A stretch of 8,331 bases of DNA, taken from a bacterium. GTDB taxonomy: Bacteria > Latescibacterota > UBA2968. The translations under genes and the position numbers were made by a program. The stretch lies in the NCBI GenBank assembly GCA_027296045.1, contig JAPUJS010000403.1, positions 1 to 8,331 on the forward strand, given 5' to 3'. Shown here in pieces: positions 1-6,259 of this stretch (position 1 is its first letter; each line of letters starts with the position of its first letter). The notes under the pieces are model-generated. The model made no database searches and was not told the origin of the DNA. It worked only from the letters and a program-made list of their open reading frames with translations.

Positions 1-27
1 CTGGACGGGGGACAGGGGTCAGGTCAA

Positions 28-1338
28 ATGGCAACCGAATTCAAACTTCCCAATTTGGGCGAAGGTGTCGAATCAGGCGATGTGGTCAGCGTCCTCGTCT
101 CTGAAGGAGATACCATCGAAATCGATCAAGGCGTGGTCGAACTGGAAACCGACAAAGCCCTTGTCGAGGTGCCCAGTGCCGTTTCAGGCACCATTGTCTC
201 GGTAGACGTCCAGGCAGGCGACAAAGTCCCGCCCGGCACGGTCCTGATCACCGTCGACGAGGGATCCAAAGCCGAAGAACCGCCAGAATCGCCTGCTGAA
301 GCTCCGGAGCCCGAACCGGAACCCGAACCGGAACCCGAGTCGGAACCTTTGCCAGAGCCAGAACCTGTATCAGAGCCAGAGCCCGTGCCAGAACCGGTCG
401 CTGCAACCTCTCCAACGCCACCACCGTCCTCTCCGTCCCGGGGAAATGGACCCATTCCTGCCGCACCGTCCACCCGCCGGTTTGCCCGCGAACTCGGCGT
501 GGATTTGACACAGGTCCAGGGAACAGGCACAGGAGGCCGGATCGATCGGGAGGACGTAAAAAACCACGTCCGGGATGTGGTCGCCACAGGCGGGGGCCCC
601 ATCGCCCCTTCCCCACTGCCCGATTTCACCCAGTGGGGAAAGGTCGAACGCCAACCGTTGAGCAGAATCCGCAAGATTATTTCCGAAAAGATGAGCATCG
701 CCTGGAACCAGGTCCCCCACGTCACCCAATTCGGCCAGGCCGATGTGACCGATCTGGAAGCCTTCCGCCAGCGCAACAAGGCGGATGCCGAGGCAAGGGG
801 CGGCAAACTCACCCCCACGGTGCTCATCCTCAAAGCCGTGATCACCGCCCTTAAAGCCTTTCCACAATTCAACGCCAGCCTGGATGCAGCAGCCGGTGAG
901 CTCATTTTGAAACACTACTACAATTTGGGCATTGCCGTCGACACCGAGCGTGGCCTCCTGGTGCCGGTCATCAAAAACGTGGACTGCAAAGACATCTTCG
1001 AACTGGCCACACAGCTCACAGATCTTGGAGAACGCACCCGCACCAACAAAGTGGGCCTGGACGAACTCCAGGGCGGAACCTTCACCATCACCAACCTCGG
1101 CAGTCTGGGCGTGGGGGCCTTCACCCCTATCGTCAATCACCCCGAAGTCGCCATTTTGGGCATCGGAGTGAGCCGGGAAGAACCCGCCGTTGTCAACGGC
1201 CGGATCGAACCCCGTCTCCTCATGCCCTTCTGTTTGTCCTACGATCACCGCGTCATCGACGGCGCCAACGGCGCCCGCTTCACACGAAGCCTCATCGATT
1301 CACTCGAAAACCCCGAACGTATGCTCTTAGGCGGATAA
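28..1338 (+). CDS. aceF: Pyruvate dehydrogenase complex E2, dihydrolipoamide acetyltransferase
   Basis: A 436-residue E2 that moves the acetyl group from E1 to CoA through a swinging lipoyl arm. Domains in order: one lipoyl domain (about 1-78) with the lipoylated lysine K43 in the ETDKA motif; an acidic Pro/Glu linker (about 84-136); a peripheral subunit-binding domain (about 144-181, with GTGTGGRI); and the catalytic domain (about 205-436) with the HRxxxDG motif at H407 to D411-G412 near the C-terminus. The PHVTQF segment and overall form match AceF of pyruvate complexes rather than 2-oxoglutarate E2. It has a single lipoyl domain, where enterobacterial AceF has up to three. The ATG at 28 gives the standard E2 N-terminus. 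The frame stays open to base 1, so a longer form cannot be excluded, but nothing supports one. lpdA follows after 5 nt, so the two are co-transcribed; E1 is expected upstream (inference). Confidence 0.93.
   Translation: MATEFKLPNLGEGVESGDVVSVLVSEGDTIEIDQGVVELETDKALVEVPSAVSGTIVSVDVQAGDKVPPGTVLITVDEGSKAEEPPESPAEAPEPEPEPEPEPESEPLPEPEPVSEPEPVPEPVAATSPTPPPSSPSRGNGPIPAAPSTRRFARELGVDLTQVQGTGTGGRIDREDVKNHVRDVVATGGGPIAPSPLPDFTQWGKVERQPLSRIRKIISEKMSIAWNQVPHVTQFGQADVTDLEAFRQRNKADAEARGGKLTPTVLILKAVITALKAFPQFNASLDAAAGELILKHYYNLGIAVDTERGLLVPVIKNVDCKDIFELATQLTDLGERTRTNKVGLDELQGGTFTITNLGSLGVGAFTPIVNHPEVAILGIGVSREEPAVVNGRIEPRLLMPFCLSYDHRVIDGANGARFTRSLIDSLENPERMLLGG
311..346 (+). repeat. Three tandem 12-bp units in the E2 linker
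   Basis: Three adjacent 12-bp units: the first two (311-322 and 323-334) are identical, CCGAACCGGAAC, and the third (335-346) differs at two positions. They encode alternating Glu-Pro in the aceF linker. Looser 6-bp Glu-Pro periodicity continues to about 400. The repeat is in frame, so gain or loss of a unit would change linker length without breaking the gene. Confidence 0.85.
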
Positions 1339-1343
1339 CCCCC

Positions 1344-2756
1344 ATGAACACCCATCGCACCGACATCCTGATCATCGGCGGGGGCCCGGGCGGCTATGCC
1401 GCCGCCTTTCGCGCCTCCGATCTTGGCAAACAAATTACCCTGGTCGAGGCAGACAACAGGCTCGGTGGCACCTGCCTGTTACGGGGCTGTATCCCGTCCA
1501 AGGCCCTGCTCCACGCAGGCGCACTCATTGCCGAAGCCCGGGAAGCCAAAGCCTGGGGTCTTTCCTTTGCACAGCCCGAAATTGACCTGGACAAAATGCG
1601 GGACTGGAAAAACAATATTGTCGACCGGCTTTCAAATGGCCTTGCGGGTCTGGTGCGCCAACGCAAAATCGACCACATGCAAGGCCTTGCGCGGTTTGAA
1701 TCTTCAACCAGTGTGGCCATAGAGGGCAATGACACGGTCGATCGCGTCGAATTTAACCATGCCATCATTGCCACCGGATCACGGCCTGCCATCCTTCGCA
1801 CCTTCGCCCTGGACAGCCCCCGCATCATGGACTCCACCTCTGCCCTGGAGCTCGAAGAAATCCCCAAACGCCTCCTGGTGGTCGGCGGCGGCATTATCGG
1901 ATTGGAACTGGGCCTGGTCTATGCCGAACTCGGCAGCGAAGTCACCGTAAGCGAACTCACCGACGGACTCATTCCAGGCTGCGACCGGGACCTGATCCGC
2001 CCCCTGGAAAACAGATTAAAACGCGTGTTCAAAGGCATTCACATCAACACCCGGGTCACCCACGTGGAGGCCTTTCACGACCACCTCGAAGTCTCCCTGG
2101 AAGGCGATTTGCAAACCGCCCACCAGGTGTTCGACCGCATCCTGATCTCCGTCGGCAGACATCCCAACACCGATCACCTGGGCCTGGAAAACACGGCCGT
2201 CGAAACCGATGACCAGGGCTTTGTCCAGGTCAATGCCCAAATGCGAACCAAAGACGAACACATCCTCGCCATCGGTGACATCGTTCCCGGACCCGGCCTG
2301 GCCCATAAAGCCTCTCACGAGGGCAAAATTGCCGCCGAAGTCCTGGCTGGAGAATCCGTTGCCTTCGATGCTATCATCCCGGCCGTGGTCTATACCGACC
2401 CTGAAATCGCCTGGTGCGGTCTTACTGAAACACAGGCCAGAGCCGAAAATATTCCCGTAGAAATCTCCCGCTTCCCCTGGGCCGCCTCGGGCCGAGCAGC
2501 CACCCTTGCACGCACGGAAGGCCTGACCAAACTCGTGGTTGAACCCCATACCCATCGCATCCTCGGCGTGGGCATTGTGGGTCCAAATGCCGGAGAGCTG
2601 ATTGCCGAAGGCGTCCTGGCCGTCGAAATGGCCGCCGTTGCCGAAGACCTCGCCCACAGCATCCACCCCCACCCCTCGCTTGCCGAATCCATCGGCATTG
2701 CCGCCGAAATACACCTGGGCTCTGCAACCGATCTGTATATGCCCAAAAAAAAGTAA
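1344..2756 (+). CDS. lpdA: Dihydrolipoamide dehydrogenase (E3)
   Basis: A 470-residue flavoprotein, the usual length for Lpd, that reoxidises dihydrolipoamide on E2 and passes electrons through FAD to NAD+. Visible motifs: the N-terminal FAD-binding GGGPGG (12-17); the redox disulfide C44-C49 in GGTCLLRGC followed by IPSK; the NAD-binding GGGIIG (about 180-185); the second FAD contact AIGD with D312, followed by LAHKASHEG; and the C-terminal dimer-interface active site HPSLAE, with H443 as the acid-base and E448 as its partner. All catalytic residues are present. It starts 5 nt after the aceF stop with no clear Shine-Dalgarno sequence, which fits translational coupling to the E2 gene. Adjacency to aceF points to service in the pyruvate complex, though E3 is often shared with the 2-oxoglutarate and glycine complexes. 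Confidence 0.95.
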   Translation: MNTHRTDILIIGGGPGGYAAAFRASDLGKQITLVEADNRLGGTCLLRGCIPSKALLHAGALIAEAREAKAWGLSFAQPEIDLDKMRDWKNNIVDRLSNGLAGLVRQRKIDHMQGLARFESSTSVAIEGNDTVDRVEFNHAIIATGSRPAILRTFALDSPRIMDSTSALELEEIPKRLLVVGGGIIGLELGLVYAELGSEVTVSELTDGLIPGCDRDLIRPLENRLKRVFKGIHINTRVTHVEAFHDHLEVSLEGDLQTAHQVFDRILISVGRHPNTDHLGLENTAVETDDQGFVQVNAQMRTKDEHILAIGDIVPGPGLAHKASHEGKIAAEVLAGESVAFDAIIPAVVYTDPEIAWCGLTETQARAENIPVEISRFPWAASGRAATLARTEGLTKLVVEPHTHRILGVGIVGPNAGELIAEGVLAVEMAAVAEDLAHSIHPHPSLAESIGIAAEIHLGSATDLYMPKKK

Positions 2757-2778
2757 GATCTTTGAGATCCAAATACAA

Positions 2779-2819
2779 AAAGCCGATTCATTGCAATGGG
2801 TTTGCAACGAATCGGCTTT
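2779..2819. terminator. Bidirectional intrinsic terminator between convergent genes
   Basis: Left arm 2779-2796 and right arm 2802-2819 are 18-nt inverted repeats with one mismatch (AAAGCCGATTC core) around a 5-nt loop TGGGT. Read on the minus strand, the stem is followed by TTTTT-GTATTT, a good intrinsic terminator for the STAS gene that stops 24 nt before it. On the plus strand the stem ends in CTTT-CGCTTT, a weaker U-tract that could stop aceF-lpdA transcription. Its position between two convergent stop codons supports a shared role. Confidence 0.8.
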
Positions 2820-2842
2820 CGCTTTACAAAAAACGGAACAGC

Positions 2843-3190
2843 TTAAGAATCGGCGCTAAAACTCGCCACCCCTTCATCTGCCGTGTCAAAAAACTGGAAC
2901 AATTCCTCCAGACGCGTCACCACAAAGACATTCGTCAATCGCTTGTTGACCCCCGCCAATCGGAGATCGCCTCCTGCATCTTTTGTCAACTTCAATGCAG
3001 CCGTCAAAATACCCAGCGTGGCACTGTCCAACCACTGGACGCCATCCAGATCCAGGACCACTTTTGAAGTGCCACTCTCGATCAGCTTCTGGATTTCGGC
3101 ATTGAGTTCCTCTTTTTGACTCGCATAAAGCGCGTTCTGTTCGGGTTTGACCACCGCCACCTCGTCCTGAAGATAAACCCGGATATTCAT
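2843..3190 (-). CDS. STAS-domain protein, anti-sigma factor antagonist-like (paralogue 1)
   Basis: A 115-residue protein that is almost entirely one STAS domain, the fold of SpoIIAA and RsbV. Members bind a switch kinase or anti-sigma factor when unphosphorylated and are released when the kinase phosphorylates a conserved serine. Here the site is WLDSATLG with S56, in the same position as in SpoIIAA/RsbV, after the buried strand VVLDLDGV. The C-terminal part (RLTNVFVVTRLEELF) is shared with the other two STAS proteins nearby. The ATG at 3190 is preferred because AAGGAG lies 7 nt upstream; a TTG two codons earlier is in frame but would sit too close to that site. The gene is convergent with lpdA and divergent from the second STAS gene, with its own promoter. 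Its partner kinase is not encoded here. Confidence 0.9.
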   Translation of the reverse strand: MNIRVYLQDEVAVVKPEQNALYASQKEELNAEIQKLIESGTSKVVLDLDGVQWLDSATLGILTAALKLTKDAGGDLRLAGVNKRLTNVFVVTRLEELFQFFDTADEGVASFSADS

Positions 3191-3197
3191 TGTCAAT

Positions 3198-3203
3198 CTC
3201 CTT
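3198..3203 (-). promoter_or_regulatory. Ribosome binding site fixing the start of STAS paralogue 1
   Basis: The minus strand reads AAGGAG 7 nt before the ATG at 3190. This ideal spacing chooses that ATG over the in-frame TTG at 3196. Confidence 0.8.
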
Positions 3204-3244
3204 GAGCTTGGATAAAGAAAACCAAATACGGGGCTTGGGTGTCT

Positions 3245-3273
3245 AATATAGGAGGCACGAAATGAAATGTCAA
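3245..3273 (-). promoter_or_regulatory. Sigma70-type promoter for STAS paralogue 1
   Basis: On the minus strand a perfect -35 TTGACA (3268-3273) is followed after exactly 17 nt by TATATT (3245-3250), a 5/6 match to the -10 consensus. Transcription would begin near 3238, giving a leader of roughly 48 nt that contains the AAGGAG ribosome site. This is the clearest promoter in the window and suggests housekeeping expression of this STAS gene. Confidence 0.75.
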
Positions 3274-3336
3274 AATAAAACAGACTCCCAGTACACGATG
3301 CACACAGCCTGTTTTCGAAGACAAAATACCATAGAA

Positions 3337-3351
3337 ATTTTGTATCAAAAT
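3337..3351. promoter_or_regulatory. Palindrome ATTTTG-TAT-CAAAAT, possible operator
   Basis: Perfect 6-bp inverted repeats around a 3-nt centre, in the divergent STAS spacer and overlapping the candidate -35 of the plus-strand gene. The position suits a dimeric repressor, but short AT-rich palindromes arise by chance and I see no second copy in the window. Confidence 0.3.
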
Positions 3352-3368
3352 CCTTTTTTGATTAATTT
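3340..3368 (+). promoter_or_regulatory. Possible promoter for STAS paralogue 2
   Basis: TTGTAT (3340-3345) and TAATTT (3363-3368) are separated by 17 nt in an AT-rich tract upstream of the ATG at 3406. Both boxes are weak matches; TATAAG at 3368-3373 is an alternative -10 but lacks a well-placed -35. The candidate -35 lies inside the palindrome at 3337-3351. Confidence 0.35.
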
Positions 3369-3405
3369 ATAAGATGGCATTGCACCTTATTAATGAAGGA
3401 AACAC

Positions 3406-3765
3406 ATGAAATTTCAGGAAAAAATGCAGGGAAACGTCACCGTCCTGATGTTGAGCGGCACCATGATACGAGGAGACGAATCCGCTGTATTCAAAGACCA
3501 TGTCCAACGCTTGATCCACGATGAAATTGTGCACATCGTCATGGACATGGGACAGGTAGACTGGATGAACAGCACCTCCCTTGGTGCCCTGGTCTCGGTC
3601 TTAAACACTATTCGAGAAGTCGATGGAGACATCCGCCTGGCTCGCATGGGCCCCCGGATGAACCAGGTATTCTCTGCAATGCACCTGTCCGACGCCTTTC
3701 AGGTCTATGAAACCGTTCACCAGGCCGTCGACAGCTTTGGGTCTGCACACGCCACCACCTCGTGA
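3406..3765 (+). CDS. STAS-domain protein, anti-sigma factor antagonist-like (paralogue 2)
   Basis: A 119-residue single STAS domain. The expected phosphorylation site is S56 in WMNSTSLG; the residue before it is Asn rather than the more usual Asp, and S58 is a second serine in the loop. The buried strand IVMDMGQV precedes it, and the C-terminal RMNQVFSAMHLSDAF aligns with the corresponding parts of the other two STAS proteins. AAGGAA lies 4 nt before the ATG. The gene is divergent from paralogue 1 and followed after a 189-bp gap by the phosphatase, so it may be transcribed alone or read through into that gene; I see no terminator after it. By family it would be a phosphorylation-controlled binding partner of a switch kinase, with the nearby phosphatase as the likely activator (inference). 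Confidence 0.9.
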   Translation: MKFQEKMQGNVTVLMLSGTMIRGDESAVFKDHVQRLIHDEIVHIVMDMGQVDWMNSTSLGALVSVLNTIREVDGDIRLARMGPRMNQVFSAMHLSDAFQVYETVHQAVDSFGSAHATTS

Positions 3766-3926
3766 CCCCCCGACCGACCCATCATCTCCAGATTCAATGC
3801 CGCCTCAACGGCCGCCTGAGCGCCAAAGTTCCCCACCGCAACAGATCGCACGGACACCGAGTTGAAATAGAACTTTTCGTTTGACAGCGAGGAAGCTTCA
3901 CACGTTATTGTTTTCAGTGTAGACAT
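3717..3926 (-). CDS. Candidate small hypothetical protein, antisense to the STAS/phosphatase gap
   Basis: A 69-codon ATG-to-TGA frame that fills most of the 189-bp gap between the STAS and phosphatase genes and overlaps the 3' end of the STAS gene by 49 nt on the opposite strand. The product (start MSTLKTITCEASSLSNEKF, then a small-residue stretch AVGNFGAQAAVEAAL) has an ordinary amino-acid mix rather than the Arg/Pro/Ser-rich look of a shadow frame. I do not recognise the family. No convincing Shine-Dalgarno sequence is visible. Its G-rich codons could simply reflect the C-rich plus strand of this region. It may be a real small gene or a chance frame. Confidence 0.27.
   Translation of the reverse strand: MSTLKTITCEASSLSNEKFYFNSVSVRSVAVGNFGAQAAVEAALNLEMMGRSGGHEVVACADPKLSTAW
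3881..3911 (+). promoter_or_regulatory. Possible promoter for the phosphatase-STAS operon
   Basis: A perfect TTGACA -35 (3881-3886) is followed by TATTGT (3906-3911, 4/6 match) at a long 19-nt spacing, or by GTTATT at 17 nt (3/6). It lies 44 nt before the phosphatase ATG. The good -35 and poor -10 leave the call uncertain; an activator or an alternative sigma factor is possible. Confidence 0.3.
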
Positions 3927-3954
3927 TTAGCGCTCATCTGCCATCCGAACGCCT

Positions 3955-5700
3955 ATGCAAGCCGAACCCAAAAAATCTCTACAAAATTCTGACCAACAGG
4001 CCAACCTGCACCGGCGTATTGCCGAACTGGAACAGGCTCTTGCCGAGCACAAAGCCGATCTCAACCGTCAGATCCGGCCCAAAGAGGCCCTGCTGGAAAT
4101 CAACCGGGCCGTTCAGGAACTCACCCGGCCCTCGCACCTTGAACGGGTTCTCCAGGTCTGCTACGATGCCCTGCATTCTGTCGGACTCGATTTTCAGGGC
4201 CTGGCCATCCACCGGATCCTGAATGAAGCAGAGGCCACCTTCGAATCCTACCAGTTCAGACCCTCCCGGAAAATCGAAGTCATGATCCGGACGGTGCCCA
4301 ACATCAAACGCATGTGGCAGTCCGGTCGTACGTCATACCGTCCCGACCTTCAAGAAGACCTGGGTGGGATGCTGCCCGAAACGCTCAAAGCCCTGTGCGA
4401 ACGTTATGGAATGGAGGTCCGCTGTCTCCTGGATATCCCCCATCCCCGCGGCACCCTGGCCCTTTTGAGCACAAGTCCCTGCGCCTTCTCCGAGTCCGAA
4501 ATCCAGTTTGTCGAACAGGTCAGCGAAGTCCTCTCGGTGGGCATCACCCGTGTCGAAGACCTGGAGCAACTGGCCAGATCTCAAAAAGACCTGGCCGAAA
4601 GCCGTCAGCACCTGGAACTGACCCTCGAAGCCGCCCGTGTAGGCGTCTGGGACTCCAACCTGACGACCGGCAAACTGCTCTGGTCCGATTCCGTGGCCCC
4701 CCTCTTTGGGCTGCCCCCCGGCACCTTTCCAGACACCCGGGAGGCATTCTACGAATGCGTGCATCCCGACGACCGGGATCTGGTTCAGACCGCCGCAGAC
4801 CAGGCCATCAAAGACGATTCCGAATTTCGCGTGGAGCACCGAGTCGTCCATCCCGACGACACCATTCTCTGGATAGAAAGCAAAGCTCGCCTCTTCCATC
4901 AAAAAGACGGAATCCACCTCCGCGGCACCGTCATGGACATCACCGAACGCAAAGAGGCCGAAAAAATGCAACGCGTGGAGGACGAACTCAAACTGGCCGA
5001 AGAAATCCAGAACAGCTTCCTGCCCAGCATCCCACCCGACGTGGCCGGTTTTGAACTGGGCGGTTATCTCCAGGCCAGCGGACGAATCGGGGGCGACTTC
5101 TACGATTTCATTGCCTTTCCCAACCAGAACATCGGCGTGGCCCTCGGAGATGCCACCGGCAAAGGCATTCCTGGTGCCCTGCTCATCGCCAAAGCCCAGA
5201 GTGTTCTGCGCGCCCAAGCACAAGACACAGATCGCCTGTCGGATGGAATCACGACTCTCAACCAGGTGTTGAGCATGGATAACGAAGCAGGCCGATTCGT
5301 CACTCTCTTCTACGCAATCATCGATATAACCGAAAAGCGGCTCACCTACGTGAACGCCGGGCATGCTCCCGGCCTCCTTTTTCAAAAAAACGGGATGCGC
5401 CAACTCGAATCCTCCGGTCCCCCTCTGGGCATGTTTGTGGAAGCCACCTACACCCAGAACGAAGTGTCCCTCTACCCGGACGATCTCCTGATGATCTGTT
5501 CCGATGGCGTCTCCGAAGCCATGGATGAAAAAGAAGCCTTCTTCGACGAAGGCCCCATCCTGGAAACCATTCAGGAATACCGTGCGCAGTCGGCAACCGA
5601 TCTTGCCCGGGTCATCTGCGAGGCCTCTGAAAAATTCGAAGCAGGCAATCAGCGCACCCCGGATGATAAAACCGTGGTCGTAATCAAGGTAGACCCATAA
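3955..5700 (+). CDS. GAF-PAS-SpoIIE/PP2C serine phosphatase
   Basis: A 581-residue cytoplasmic sensor phosphatase; no signal peptide or membrane segment is visible. Order: a short N-terminal coiled coil (about 17-40), a GAF-like domain (about 45-205), a PAS domain with its PAC end DITERKEAEK (about 220-337), a helical linker (VEDELKLAEEIQNSFLP), then the PPM/SpoIIE catalytic domain (about 350-580). Metal-binding acidic residues are present: D381 and D384 in GGDFYDF, D399 in GDATGKG, D517 in SDGVSEAMDE and D570-D571 in DDKTVVV. By family it removes phosphate from the serine of STAS antagonists, as RsbU, RsbP and SpoIIE do. A STAS gene follows after 33 nt and two more lie just upstream, so these are the likely substrates. 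There is no Shine-Dalgarno sequence before the ATG, and an in-frame TAG at 3928 leaves no upstream ATG, so translation may be inefficient or leaderless. The ligands are unknown. Confidence 0.92.
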   Translation: MQAEPKKSLQNSDQQANLHRRIAELEQALAEHKADLNRQIRPKEALLEINRAVQELTRPSHLERVLQVCYDALHSVGLDFQGLAIHRILNEAEATFESYQFRPSRKIEVMIRTVPNIKRMWQSGRTSYRPDLQEDLGGMLPETLKALCERYGMEVRCLLDIPHPRGTLALLSTSPCAFSESEIQFVEQVSEVLSVGITRVEDLEQLARSQKDLAESRQHLELTLEAARVGVWDSNLTTGKLLWSDSVAPLFGLPPGTFPDTREAFYECVHPDDRDLVQTAADQAIKDDSEFRVEHRVVHPDDTILWIESKARLFHQKDGIHLRGTVMDITERKEAEKMQRVEDELKLAEEIQNSFLPSIPPDVAGFELGGYLQASGRIGGDFYDFIAFPNQNIGVALGDATGKGIPGALLIAKAQSVLRAQAQDTDRLSDGITTLNQVLSMDNEAGRFVTLFYAIIDITEKRLTYVNAGHAPGLLFQKNGMRQLESSGPPLGMFVEATYTQNEVSLYPDDLLMICSDGVSEAMDEKEAFFDEGPILETIQEYRAQSATDLARVICEASEKFEAGNQRTPDDKTVVVIKVDP

Positions 5701-5733
5701 AACAACACCGAAACAAGATAAGGAATCGCAACA

Positions 5734-6156
5734 ATGGGGGTTCTCCATACCCTGACGACCCTGTGGCAGAACAAACGGCAGAACCCTCAAGGGAACCTAG
5801 AGGAAGCGCGTTCACAGGTCGAAACAGAACGCAAAGGAAACCTGGCCATCCTTTCGTTGTCTGGCGCCATTATCAGCAGCATCGACGAAGACGACCTGAA
5901 AGTCGCACTTGACCAGATCGTCACAGATGGGATCTTCCGCATTGTCGTAAACCTGGAACGGGCAAGATGGTTGAACAGTTCCGCATTTGGCATCCTGATT
6001 GCCGCCCAAAACCAGGTCCGGAGACAAGGGGGATCCGTCCATCTGGTGCGGCCCAACCAGCGCATCATCAGCGTGTTTGTTACCATGCGTCTCGAAAAAC
6101 TTTTCAACCGCTACGAAACATTGGACGAGGCAATCGCGGGCTTTGATGCCGCCTGA
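5734..6156 (+). CDS. STAS-domain protein, anti-sigma factor antagonist-like (paralogue 3)
   Basis: A 140-residue protein with a roughly 28-residue polar N-terminal extension before a complete STAS domain. The phosphoacceptor loop is WLNSSAFG with S82 in the SpoIIAA serine position and S83 next to it; the strand IVVNLERA precedes it. The C-terminal VFVTMRLEKLF resembles VFVVTRLEELF of paralogue 1 more than the matching part of paralogue 2. AAGGA lies 9 nt before the ATG. It follows the phosphatase by 33 nt and is almost certainly in its operon, which makes it the most likely direct substrate. Start choice is moderately sure: no later Met lies before the STAS core, so the extension is probably real. 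The plus strand changes composition right after its stop codon. Confidence 0.9.
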   Translation: MGVLHTLTTLWQNKRQNPQGNLEEARSQVETERKGNLAILSLSGAIISSIDEDDLKVALDQIVTDGIFRIVVNLERARWLNSSAFGILIAAQNQVRRQGGSVHLVRPNQRIISVFVTMRLEKLFNRYETLDEAIAGFDAA

Positions 6157-6257
6157 GGAAAGATAGGATTGTGGACGTGCACCTGGAGCACTGGTCGGAA
6201 GCGGATCGGGCGAAGGTCAAGGGGGGGAACGTGGCCGGTTTGCTGGATTGGGCATAG
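6147..6257 (+). pseudogene. Possible amidohydrolase C-terminal remnant or short leader ORF
   Basis: An open stretch ending in TAG at 6255-6257. From the GTG at 6171 it would encode 28 residues, including SEADRAKVKGGNVAGLLDW. I read this as similar to the C-terminal tail of amidohydrolase_2 (PF04909) proteins, which often ends in a D-R-x-K-I-x-G-G-N-x-x-R-L-L-type helix. This is recognition by eye, not a search. No amidohydrolase body precedes it: the frame meets a stop at 6144 inside the STAS gene. The alternative reading is a tiny leader gene: AGGAAAG sits 8 nt before the GTG, and its stop lies 2 nt before the ATG of the next gene, which itself has no good ribosome site, so coupling is possible. 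Confidence 0.35.
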
Positions 6258-6259
6258 CG

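Noticed and set aside
126..1248. Minus-strand frames opposite aceF
   Set aside because: They are shadows; the Ser-Gly-rich runs are the complement of the Glu-Pro repeat.
2757..2769. Small hairpin GATCT-TTG-AGATC directly after the lpdA stop
   Set aside because: The stem is only 5 bp with no U-tract; the 18-nt stem just downstream is the better terminator.
2016..2807. Minus-strand frame opposite lpdA extending into the terminator
   Set aside because: The translation is Gly/Phe/Asp-rich with no motif, and it overlaps a complete Lpd gene and the terminator stem.
3375..3395. TGGCA...TGCA resembling a sigma54 promoter upstream of STAS paralogue 2
   Set aside because: The GG and GC elements do not have the required -24/-12 spacing; GC is missing where it should fall (3388-3389).
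4333..5790. Long minus-strand frame opposite the phosphatase gene (about 485 codons)
   Set aside because: It lies wholly opposite a phosphatase with complete motifs. Its translation is rich in Phe, Gly, Asp and His without a recognisable domain, and it exists because C-rich codons on the plus strand rarely produce stops in the complement.
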